In this document: positions 1-5,812 of the stretch, piece by piece
Numbering within the stretch: the stretch's first letter is position 1
Layout of the letters: each line of letters begins with the position of its first letter
NCBI GenBank assembly: GCA_030600525.1
Contig: JAUVLX010000059.1
Coordinates: 1 to 13,840 of the forward strand
Direction of reading: 5' to 3'
Length of the DNA: 13,840 nucleotides
Source of the DNA: Desulfobulbus sp.
GTDB taxonomy: Bacteria > Desulfobacterota > Desulfobulbia > Desulfobulbales > Desulfobulbaceae
Made by a program: the position numbers and the translations under genes
The notes under the pieces: generated by a model
Seen by the model: the letters and a program-made list of their open reading frames with translations, nothing else
Databases searched by the model: none
What the model was told of the DNA's origin: nothing

Positions 1-623
1 ATAACATCGGTGGCGCGTTTTATACCATCGAGCAGTGACTCACGACACCCGTACAGGTTGTCAAATTTTGATTTGGTAACCGAATCATTGACATTAATGG
101 CAGGCGAAAGCAATTTCCCTTCCTGAGCCATCTCATTGAGACGCAGAACCCCGGTAGTTGTTTCTTCGGAAATACCGCGCACATCCATCATCAATTCCGG
201 GTATTTCTGGTGCATGATCAGGGTCAGATCACCACCATCATCAAGAATCATATAGGGCCTCCAGTCATCGGGGCCAAAGATAGTCTGTTCGATGCACCAC
301 CAGAATTCTTCCTCGGTCTCACCCTTCCAGGCAAAGGTCGGAATTCCTGCAGCCGCCACTGCTGCTGCTGCGTGATCCTGCGTGGAAAAAATATTACAGG
401 AAGACCAGCGCAACTCAGCACCCAAGTCGACCAGAGTTTCCATCAAAACCGCTGTCTGAATGGTCATATGCAGACAGCCGCCGATGCGTGCTCCTGCAAG
501 CGGTTTGCTACTTTTATATTCTTCCCGCAGGGCCATCAAGCCCGGCATTTCGGTCTCGGCAATGGCAATTTCCTTCCTGCCCCACTCGACAAGACTCATG
601 TCTGCAACTTTATAATCGGTCAT
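1..623 (-). CDS. ahcY: S-adenosylhomocysteine hydrolase, N-terminal part (cut by window edge)
   Basis: Cytosolic enzyme that reversibly splits S-adenosylhomocysteine into adenosine and homocysteine, clearing the product inhibitor of SAM-dependent methyltransferases. Reading the minus strand from ATG at 623 gives 207 codons plus two bases with no stop, so the gene runs off the left edge and lacks the NAD-binding Rossmann half. Visible family blocks are GGCLHMTIQTAVL (residues 48-60), SSCNIFSTQDHAAAA (74-88), MILDDGGDLT (125-134), and NDSVTKSKFDN with YGCRES (179-196). By alignment from memory, Asp129, Lys184 and Asp188 match the substrate-binding and catalytic Asp, Lys and Asp of the rat enzyme. 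The start is set by an AGGAG ribosome binding site at 630-634, six bases before the ATG. metK lies 78 bases upstream on the same strand, which fits a methyl-cycle unit. A 19-bp palindrome touches the ribosome binding site. Confidence 0.97.
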   Translation of the reverse strand, partial: MTDYKVADMSLVEWGRKEIAIAETEMPGLMALREEYKSSKPLAGARIGGCLHMTIQTAVLMETLVDLGAELRWSSCNIFSTQDHAAAAVAAAGIPTFAWKGETEEEFWWCIEQTIFGPDDWRPYMILDDGGDLTLIMHQKYPELMMDVRGISEETTTGVLRLNEMAQEGKLLSPAINVNDSVTKSKFDNLYGCRESLLDGIKRATDV

Positions 624-634
624 ACATTACTCCT

Positions 635-653
635 GCATTTTTTCAAAAAATGC
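635..653 (-). promoter_or_regulatory. 19-bp AT-rich palindrome directly before the ahcY ribosome binding site
   Basis: The sequence is a perfect dyad: arms GCATTTTTT and AAAAAATGC around one central base. On the minus strand its last base abuts the AGGAG ribosome binding site of ahcY. In RNA it can form a stem of about seven pairs with a five-base loop. It could be a transcription-factor site or a leader hairpin that affects ahcY translation. Only the symmetry and the position are seen. The role is inference. It does not match the SAH riboswitch pattern as I remember it. Confidence 0.4.
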
Positions 654-701
654 GTCATCAATTCTAAATTTGAGGTTCAACTACATCCAAAGACGAAGAG
701 A

Positions 702-1865
702 CTACAGTCCGGCAGCATCTCTGAGGGCTTCAACCTTATCGGTAACCTCCCAGGTAAACTCCGGAAGTTCACGGCCAAAGTGGCCATAGGCTGCAGTTTT
801 TCCATAAATAGGCCGCAAGAGATCAAGATGTTGAACAATTGCCTTGGGTCGCAGGTCAAAGACCTGGCGAATCACCTCGATCAATTTTTCTTCGCTTATC
901 TTACCTGTTCCAAATGTCTTTACGTTAATGGATACCGGTTGAGAGATACCGATGGCATAGGCTACCTGGACCTCGACTTCGCTAGCAAGTCCAGCTGCCA
1001 CAATATTCTTGGCAACATACCTTCCCATATATGCTGAAGACCGGTCAACTTTAGACGGATCCTTACCGGAAAAAGCACCGCCACCGTGAGAACCACGCCC
1101 TCCATATGTATCCACGATAATTTTCCGACCCGTAAGACCGCAATCCCCTACAGGTCCGCCGATTACAAAACGACCAGTGGGATTAATGAAATATTTGGTA
1201 TCAGCATCTATCATATTGGCAGGAAGAATAGGCTTGAGAATCTCTTCCATGACCCCTTCTTTCAAGTCAGCATGGGTAATATCCGGAGCGTGCTGGGTGG
1301 AAAGAACAACAGCCTCTACCCGTTTTGCGATATTATTTTCATACTCAATGGTCACCTGACTCTTTGCATCTGGTCGTAGCCACGGCAAAACACCCGCCTT
1401 ACGTACCTCGGCCTGCCGCTTTACCAGGAGATGAGCATAGGTAATGGGCATCGGCATCAAAACATCTGTTTCGTTACATGCATAGCCAAACATAAGCCCC
1501 TGATCGCCAGCACCCTGATCCAAATCAAGCCCGGATCCTTCGTCAACCCCTACCGCGATATCAGTCGACTGCTTGTCAATAGAAGTCACAACCGCGCAGG
1601 ATTGCCAGTCAAATCCCATTTCTGAAGAATTGTATCCTATTTCGCGTATAGTCTCACGAACGATTTCCGGCATATCAACCCAGGCAGAGGTAGTAATTTC
1701 TCCAGCAATCAGGGCCATTCCTGTGGTAACAAGGCTCTCACAGGCAACACGGGAGTACTTATCCTGGGTGAGAATAGCATCTAAAATGGCATCAGAAATT
1801 TGATCAGCTACTTTATCCGGATGCCCTTCAGATACCGATTCTGATGTAAACAAATGATTTGACAT
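702..1865 (-). CDS. metK: S-adenosylmethionine synthetase
   Basis: Makes S-adenosylmethionine from methionine and ATP, releasing phosphate and diphosphate. It is cytosolic and normally tetrameric, with Mg2+ and K+. The protein is 387 residues, normal for the family. Signature blocks are GHPDK (14-18, ATP-binding His), GAGDQGLMFGYA (118-129), DTYGGRGSHGGGAFSGKD (252-269, the glycine-rich phosphate loop) and the following KVDRS. The start chosen is ATG at 1865, giving MSNHLFTSES, because AGGAG at 1874-1878 lies eight bases before it. The in-frame GTG at 1874 would begin inside that ribosome binding site and is unlikely. The stop is TAG. ahcY follows 78 bases downstream, so SAM production and SAH removal may be co-expressed. 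A promoter candidate lies at 1937-1965, and a small hairpin overlaps the ribosome binding site. Confidence 0.98.
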   Translation of the reverse strand: MSNHLFTSESVSEGHPDKVADQISDAILDAILTQDKYSRVACESLVTTGMALIAGEITTSAWVDMPEIVRETIREIGYNSSEMGFDWQSCAVVTSIDKQSTDIAVGVDEGSGLDLDQGAGDQGLMFGYACNETDVLMPMPITYAHLLVKRQAEVRKAGVLPWLRPDAKSQVTIEYENNIAKRVEAVVLSTQHAPDITHADLKEGVMEEILKPILPANMIDADTKYFINPTGRFVIGGPVGDCGLTGRKIIVDTYGGRGSHGGGAFSGKDPSKVDRSSAYMGRYVAKNIVAAGLASEVEVQVAYAIGISQPVSINVKTFGTGKISEEKLIEVIRQVFDLRPKAIVQHLDLLRPIYGKTAAYGHFGRELPEFTWEVTDKVEALRDAAGL

Positions 1866-1873
1866 ATAATTCA

Positions 1874-1885
1874 CTCCTAAAGGAG
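1874..1885 (-). promoter_or_regulatory. Small hairpin that can mask the metK ribosome binding site
   Basis: On the minus strand CTCC, four loop bases (TTTA) and GGAG form a short hairpin. The second arm is the AGGAG ribosome binding site of metK. The stem is only four pairs (five if the loop tightens to two bases), so it would be weak alone. Its exact complementarity to the ribosome binding site makes translational modulation possible. This is inference. No known SAM riboswitch class was recognised in this leader. Confidence 0.3.
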
Positions 1886-1936
1886 ATAGTTGGATTTAAA
1901 TTGTCCTTCTTGTCTTGCGAATATCAAAAATTGTAG

Positions 1937-1965
1937 ATATTACATCGATATCTTTTCCAAATCAA
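1937..1965 (-). promoter_or_regulatory. Sigma-70-type promoter candidate for metK
   Basis: On the minus strand TTGATT (1960-1965) and TAATAT (1937-1942) are separated by exactly 17 bases, close to the bacterial consensus. Transcription would start near 1930 and leave a leader of about 65 bases before metK. A dyad of 6-bp arms, AGATAT and ATATCT (1935-1940 and 1948-1953), spans the -10 box and part of the spacer, a typical place for a repressor site. The promoter call rests on motif match and spacing only. Confidence 0.55.
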
Positions 1966-2159
1966 CTTAAATATATTGGAATTGCGACAATATTCGCTCA
2001 TTACGGGACTTAAAAAACCGCGTTTCCGTGACACTAGTGGCAACACTTTAAGACAAGTGAATAAAACGGACAAGATGCTGTATCCACAACTCCACAGATG
2101 TCGAAAAACAAACTTCTGGCAGGCGTCCTCGAGTTTGTTTGCCTGCTTAAAAGTGCTTA
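1966..2159. other. Non-coding spacer between metK promoter and palindromic element
   Basis: No credible gene is seen here on either strand: open frames are short, lack ribosome binding sites and look random. The recognisable structure is at 2106-2146. There, 9-bp arms AAACAAACT (2106-2114) and AGTTTGTTT (2132-2140) interleave with 6-bp arms GCAGGC (2119-2124) and GCCTGC (2141-2146), so the two stems cannot both form as simple hairpins. On the minus strand the longer stem is followed by a short run of T. An 8-bp palindrome, CACTAGTG, occurs near 2032-2039. Confidence 0.4.
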
Positions 2160-2339
2160 GGGCCTGTAAATAAATAACCTGCCCGATCCTGCATCTTATC
2201 TTCGGGTCATCTTTGAATGCGACTCAATCACAAAATCCTCAACGTAGCCCTGCTATGCCTGCGGTTTTATTCAATCACCGCATCAAAATATGGCCCAAAT
2301 CTAAGCGCAATATCAGCCAGGTTATTCCCTTACAGGCCC
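2160..2339. mobile_element. MITE-like palindromic (foldback) element, non-coding
   Basis: The ends are inverted copies of 22 bp (2160-2181 and 2318-2339) that match at 19 positions; only the three middle bases differ. They begin GGGCCTGTAA and continue AATAACCTG after the variable three bases. The symmetry continues inward: 2212-2221 pairs with 2279-2287 with one bulge, and a 6-bp hairpin at 2243-2257 sits at the exact centre, so the whole 180 bp can fold into one long imperfect hairpin. TTA flanks both sides (2157-2159 and 2340-2342), which fits a 3-bp target duplication. There is no transposase inside. The right TTA is the fabL stop codon, so the element would lie in the fabL 3' untranslated region and might act as a transcript end or stabiliser. 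The parent family is unknown; a 3-bp T-N-A duplication would suit some IS5-family groups, but that is a guess. Confidence 0.6.
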
Positions 2340-3095
2340 TTATCCCTGAATGGCGTAACCACCATCTACCACCACCACCTGACCATGTACCATGGAGGCA
2401 AGATCGCTGCATAAAAACAGGGCAACATCCGCAACATCTTCCGGGGTGGTCAACCGGCCCAGGGGTGTACGTTGCTCTGCAGCACTCATTATCTTTTCCC
2501 GGTTAGGAAATTTCTTTAAGGCATCGGTATCCACAACACCAGCACTCAGTGTGTTAATGGTGATGTTTTTCGGACCAATTTCAACCGCTAAATGACGAAC
2601 TAACGACTCAAGAGCGGCTTTGGACGCCCCAACAACGGTGTAGTCGGGAATAGCTCGAACCGAACCCATGGAAGAAATGGCTATTATCCTTCCCCCCTCC
2701 ACCATCATTGGCAGAGCATGTTGGGTCAGGGATAACAAGGCGCGGGCATTAATATTCATTGCCCAATCCCAGTGACGGGGCGTCAATTCCATGGCTGGTT
2801 TCAACACCCCGGAGGCTGCATTTGAAACAACAATGTCCAAATGCTCAACACCATGTTCCTTGACACTTTCAAACAATTGTGCAACATGGTTTTCATCAGC
2901 AACATTGGCCTTTACAGCAAAACATTGCACACCTTTCGCCTTAATGGCCTCAACAGCTTGATCGGCGTCACTGCGATGACGAACAAAATTCACTATAATA
3001 TTAACGCCATACTCGGCAAGGCGGAGGGCAATCGCCCGGCCAATACCTCGTGACCCACCTGTTATTAATGCTGTCTTCCCCTGCATATTTTTCAT
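2340..3095 (-). CDS. fabL: FabL-type enoyl-[acyl-carrier-protein] reductase (SDR superfamily)
   Basis: Likely reduces trans-2-enoyl-ACP in the last step of each fatty acid elongation cycle, using NADPH. The 251-residue protein is a single-domain short-chain dehydrogenase: TGGSRGIG cofactor loop (12-19), NAASG (92-96), and Tyr152 with Lys159. The Tyr-x6-Lys spacing is that of enoyl-ACP reductases rather than the Tyr-x3-Lys of ordinary ketoreductases. Long stretches match Bacillus subtilis FabL as I remember it, including HWDWAMNINARALL (108-121) and VDTDALKKFPNRE (188-200). The ATG at 3095 has AGGA eight bases upstream, so it is preferred over the internal ATG at 3086. A 77-base gap separates it from the DUF362 gene upstream and contains a weak promoter candidate. 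The TAA stop abuts the palindromic element. A related SDR activity cannot be fully excluded. Confidence 0.85.
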   Translation of the reverse strand: MKNMQGKTALITGGSRGIGRAIALRLAEYGVNIIVNFVRHRSDADQAVEAIKAKGVQCFAVKANVADENHVAQLFESVKEHGVEHLDIVVSNAASGVLKPAMELTPRHWDWAMNINARALLSLTQHALPMMVEGGRIIAISSMGSVRAIPDYTVVGASKAALESLVRHLAVEIGPKNITINTLSAGVVDTDALKKFPNREKIMSAAEQRTPLGRLTTPEDVADVALFLCSDLASMVHGQVVVVDGGYAIQG

Positions 3096-3130
3096 ATTAT
3101 TGATCCTGATCTAAACAGTAGTACACATCT

Positions 3131-3159
3131 TTTATATAGTCGGCAGCTTATCCCTACAA
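3131..3159 (-). promoter_or_regulatory. Weak promoter candidate before fabL
   Basis: On the minus strand TTGTAG (3154-3159) and TATAAA (3131-3136) are 17 bases apart, 36 bases before the fabL start codon. The match to the sigma-70 consensus is moderate. fabL could equally be transcribed together with the DUF362 gene. Confidence 0.35.
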
Positions 3160-3172
3160 TTTCTCTGTTAAG

Positions 3173-4111
3173 TTACCGCTGCAGTAGAGGCAAGGCTATT
3201 CTACGCACAGAATTTTTGATAAAGCGAAAAGGATTAAATCGAATAGGCATTAACTTTTCAGGGACAATAAACCCATTCACGTTAAATGCATTACTCTGCA
3301 AAAAAGTCCATTCTATCTGCTTTAACAAAACGCCAGCGTATTCTCTCCTGGCAGCCGCCACCCAGAGAGGACAGTCAGCAGGAGCTATCCCCAGTATATC
3401 AAGAAAAGCGCTATCCAAAGCAACCGCATTAGCCGAACAGCCAAGAACACCCACACCAAAAGGCTTACCATGTATAGGACCGGTCACATGCATTGCCTTG
3501 ATACCATCAAGTAAGGCAATACTGTGGGAAAAGACAGGAAGCAACTGAAGAATAAGCTCTGAAAAACTCCCTTTTTTTCCGCCATATGCCATGTGCCACC
3601 ATGCCTTTCTTAAACCGGCTACACAGCCAAACATATTTTTAACGGCCATGGTCACCCGTGCCTGGCCATGAGCTTTGACACGCGGCACATTTACCAAAAT
3701 ATCGCATTCTCTGGGAGCAGTTGCAACTCTCAACGTTCTTCCGTCCGGTAAAGCGACATTTTCAGTTTGATTAAATTCTATAATATCAACCCCTAATTTA
3801 CTCAGATCCGAAAATGCACCGATTGCCTCAAGCACCGCTCTGGCCGAGCCAAATGCTGGTGAGTCGCCAAGTTTTACAGTCGCGCTCCTATCGAGAAACC
3901 ATCTGGCAACCGATGCCAGCAAAGCAGGTTCACTACATGCCAGCGCACCATTCTGAGCACAAATCAAGTTTGGTTTAATCAGTACCTGTGATCCGGCAAA
4001 GGAACCATCTCCACAGGTCACTGCAAGCAACTGGTTTACCGTATCATCAAGATATTGTTGTGCATAGGTTTTAAGAGGAAGCAGGGCCACCTGCGGGGAT
4101 GAAGTCTTCAT
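3173..4111 (-). CDS. DUF362 family protein, function unknown
   Basis: A 312-residue DUF362 protein. Family marks are IKPNL (45-49), GDSPAFGSAR (82-91), NVPRVKAHG (141-149) followed by TMAVKNMFGCVAG (154-166), LLDGIKAM (200-207), GP with a following HGKP (211-217) and ALDS (231-234). DUF362 proteins are often joined to 4Fe-4S ferredoxin motifs; none is present here, as the seven cysteines are scattered. No signal peptide or clear membrane segment is visible, though the last 40 residues are basic and hydrophobic. The biochemical role of the family is not well established and I do not assign one. The ATG at 4111 has no ribosome binding site. It overlaps the TGA of a 33-codon open frame upstream (ATGA junction), and a terminator-like hairpin lies only about 25 bases before it. 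Expression may therefore depend on readthrough or coupling. Confidence 0.85.
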   Translation of the reverse strand: MKTSSPQVALLPLKTYAQQYLDDTVNQLLAVTCGDGSFAGSQVLIKPNLICAQNGALACSEPALLASVARWFLDRSATVKLGDSPAFGSARAVLEAIGAFSDLSKLGVDIIEFNQTENVALPDGRTLRVATAPRECDILVNVPRVKAHGQARVTMAVKNMFGCVAGLRKAWWHMAYGGKKGSFSELILQLLPVFSHSIALLDGIKAMHVTGPIHGKPFGVGVLGCSANAVALDSAFLDILGIAPADCPLWVAAARREYAGVLLKQIEWTFLQSNAFNVNGFIVPEKLMPIRFNPFRFIKNSVRRIALPLLQR

Positions 4112-4209
4112 AAAAAACGATGTTGCTCAAAGAAAACCGATTTGACCCCAAAAGGGATCAAGTCGGAAAAGGAGAGAAGAGATGAAGAATCAAAAAAAGC
4201 ACTTAACAT
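4108..4209 (-). CDS. Possible 33-codon leader ORF overlapping the DUF362 start (doubtful)
   Basis: An open frame from ATG at 4209 to TGA at 4108-4110 encodes 33 residues rich in Phe, Ser and Leu. Its stop overlaps the DUF362 ATG as ATGA, the classical layout for translational coupling, and the DUF362 gene has no ribosome binding site of its own. The frame also runs through the terminator-like hairpin at 4137-4166. Against it: the ORF has no visible ribosome binding site, and its composition reflects the pyrimidine-rich strand. It may be chance. Confidence 0.2.
   Translation of the reverse strand: MLSAFFDSSSLLSFSDLIPFGVKSVFFEQHRFL
4129..4166 (-). terminator. Intrinsic terminator or attenuator between serA and the DUF362 gene
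   Basis: Arms 4137-4149 and 4154-4166 form a 13-position stem with a four-base loop: eleven Watson-Crick pairs, one wobble and one mismatch on one strand. On the minus strand the stem is followed by TTTTCTTT (4129-4136). It lies about 170 bases after the serA stop and can end the serA transcript. Because the T-tract ends 17 bases before the DUF362 start codon, it may instead control readthrough into that gene. Confidence 0.65.
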
Positions 4210-4221
4210 ATCAGACAGTTA

Positions 4222-4261
4222 TGAAAAATACCATTTTTCACACTTCATGACTCACTGTAAA
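4222..4261 (-). promoter_or_regulatory. Promoter candidate with overlapping palindrome upstream of the DUF362 gene
   Basis: On the minus strand TTTACA (4256-4261) and AAAAAT (4233-4238) are 17 bases apart. The -10 box lies inside a perfect dyad with 8-bp arms, TGAAAAAT (4222-4229) and ATTTTTCA (4233-4240), around three bases. If active, it would make a leader of about 115 bases that contains the hairpin at 4137-4166. The -10 match is poor, so confidence is low. Confidence 0.3.
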
Positions 4262-4334
4262 GCAACAAGTGGATATTTTTTACCCACTCTCACCGATATG
4301 CAAAAAACATATTTAAAAAAAAAGTTAGGTTACT

Positions 4335-5528
4335 TTATTCTTCGTGAAAGGCAATGCTTCGCGTCCGCAAAACACCTTCCTGCTGACAAATTTCCTCTTC
4401 TACACCAGCTGGAACAGGTCCGGAACAATCAATAATGTTATACCCTAAGGTACCATTACTTTTATTGGTATAGTTCATGATATTAATATGATGCGCACCA
4501 AGGATATTTGTCACCAGGCCGATCATTCCAGGTTGATCTCGGTTAATAACCGTTAATCGCGTATGAACATCCACAGTAGGAATGGTTTCAATATTGGGGA
4601 AATTAACACTGTGGACAATGTTGCCGTATTCCAGATAGCTTTTCAATTCCCTAACAGCCATCACCGCACAGTTTTCCTCGGATTCTGAAGTAGAGGCACC
4701 CAGGTGTGGTGTAACGATAATTTTCTCATGGCCGATAAACTTCACCGAGGGGAAGTCAGATATATGCCCTCTCAATTTTCCACTTGCAAGTGCTGCCAGT
4801 ACCGCATCTTCATCGACAATGGGTCCCCTGGCATAATTAATAAGGATTGCATCATCTTTCACAAACTGCAAAAAATCCTTCTCAGTTACATATCCACGGG
4901 TATTGTTGTTTAAAGGAATATGTACGCTGATAAAATCAGCCTGTCCTAGCGCCTCTTTACGGGATCTTGCAAGTGTTACTTCCGGTGAAAGCCCGTGGAT
5001 ATTATCCATAGCTGGAAAAGGGTCAAACCCGATAACCTTCATCTCATGATGCAACCCTGCATTTGCAACGCCCACACCAATCTTTCCCAATCCTACCACA
5101 GCAAGGGTCTTTCCTGCCATTTCCTCGCCTTTAAACTTCTTTTTCTGTGCTTCCACTTCAATGTTTATGGAGTCATCATCTTTTAGATCAGTTAAATCTT
5201 TACAAAATGAGATACTTTTTTCCACATTGCGCAGCCATATTCCCAAAGTCGTATAAACCAACTCGACTACAGCATTGGCGTTTGCACCTGGGGCATTAAA
5301 TACACAGACTCCTTTCTCAGAAGCTTCATCAACCGGTATATTGTTCACGCCGGCACCTGCTCTAGCAACACCAAGCAAATTCGGAAAAAGATTCAGGTCC
5401 ACCTGAGAACTTCGTACAACTACCCCCTCGGGGTTGCTCTCTTCCGGGTCGACAGTATAACGGTCAGTCAAAAGTGCCAGCCCTTCCGGAGCAATGGCAT
5501 TCATGGTCTTGATACGAAATGATTGCAT
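4335..5528 (-). CDS. serA: D-3-phosphoglycerate dehydrogenase with C-terminal ACT domain
   Basis: First step of serine synthesis: NAD-dependent oxidation of 3-phosphoglycerate to 3-phosphohydroxypyruvate. The protein has 397 residues: catalytic halves around a Rossmann core with GLGKIG (146-151), NYARGPIVDE (231-240, catalytic Arg234), TPHLGAST (273-280, catalytic His275), and an ACT domain from about 323 to 394 (LTVINRDQPGMIGLVTNIL) that usually binds serine for feedback control. The Glu of the usual DVFxxEP segment is not where expected: the sequence there is ISDFPSVKF (256-264). From memory, related short-linker SerA proteins share this. The start is ATG at 5528, because AGAGGA ends five bases before it. 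The in-frame ATGs at 5549 and 5552 have no ribosome binding site. A terminator-like hairpin follows 170 bases downstream. Another D-2-hydroxyacid dehydrogenase role is possible but less likely. Confidence 0.88.
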   Translation of the reverse strand: MQSFRIKTMNAIAPEGLALLTDRYTVDPEESNPEGVVVRSSQVDLNLFPNLLGVARAGAGVNNIPVDEASEKGVCVFNAPGANANAVVELVYTTLGIWLRNVEKSISFCKDLTDLKDDDSINIEVEAQKKKFKGEEMAGKTLAVVGLGKIGVGVANAGLHHEMKVIGFDPFPAMDNIHGLSPEVTLARSRKEALGQADFISVHIPLNNNTRGYVTEKDFLQFVKDDAILINYARGPIVDEDAVLAALASGKLRGHISDFPSVKFIGHEKIIVTPHLGASTSESEENCAVMAVRELKSYLEYGNIVHSVNFPNIETIPTVDVHTRLTVINRDQPGMIGLVTNILGAHHINIMNYTNKSNGTLGYNIIDCSGPVPAGVEEEICQQEGVLRTRSIAFHEE

Positions 5529-5812
5529 AAATGTCCTCTTTCTGGTCATCATTAAAGGGATGCAGTACTGTCAGTTGCGAAACCCAAACCCTCTTTTACG
5601 TCAGGTGCAGTAAAACAGCTCACACACGGGCAAATGGACGCAACCTGTTGACAAACTGATATAAAATTTAATGGCAGACCCTACAACGATCACTTGGACC
5701 TTGTCAAGCAGAAGCATGTCCACTGGCGAAGGAGCCTTTTCTAATAGGTATAAATGATTATTATATTTTTCTGGTCACCCTTCCCAATCATAATGCAACG
5801 AACTGATAATTC
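5529..5812. promoter_or_regulatory. Divergent intergenic region between serA and the plus-strand peptidase gene
   Basis: This 284-base gap must hold promoters for both flanking genes. Two perfect TTGACA boxes face each other: one on the plus strand (5648-5653) and one on the minus strand (5702-5707). They lie within a 7-bp inverted repeat, TTGACAA and TTGTCAA. The matching -10 boxes are poor on both sides (TAATGG at 5669-5674 with a 15-base spacer; TAGGGT on the minus strand at 5678-5683 with an 18-base spacer). The region from 5740 to 5790 is AT-rich. No gene or RNA was recognised here. Confidence 0.4.

Noticed and set aside
210..1037. 275-codon plus-strand open frame
   Set aside because: It lies antisense across the start of ahcY and the end of metK, both clear family members; the translation is Cys- and His-rich with no family resemblance.
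1866..2159. Known SAM riboswitch upstream of metK
   Set aside because: I looked on the minus strand for the conserved core patterns of SAM-I, SAM-II and the SAH riboswitch and found none that fit.
2219..2278. Direct repeat TCAATCAC (2224-2231 and 2271-2278) as a separate repeat family
   Set aside because: Only two 8-bp copies occur, both inside the palindromic element; better explained as part of that element.
2160..2339. Integron attC recombination site
   Set aside because: The inverted ends contain AATAAC and GTATT-like pieces but no proper RYYYAAC and GTTRRRY core pair, and no integrase or cassette layout is near.
4142..4435. 97-codon plus-strand open frame with a TTG start
   Set aside because: It has no ribosome binding site, begins inside the terminator stem and overlaps the end of serA in antisense; composition looks random.
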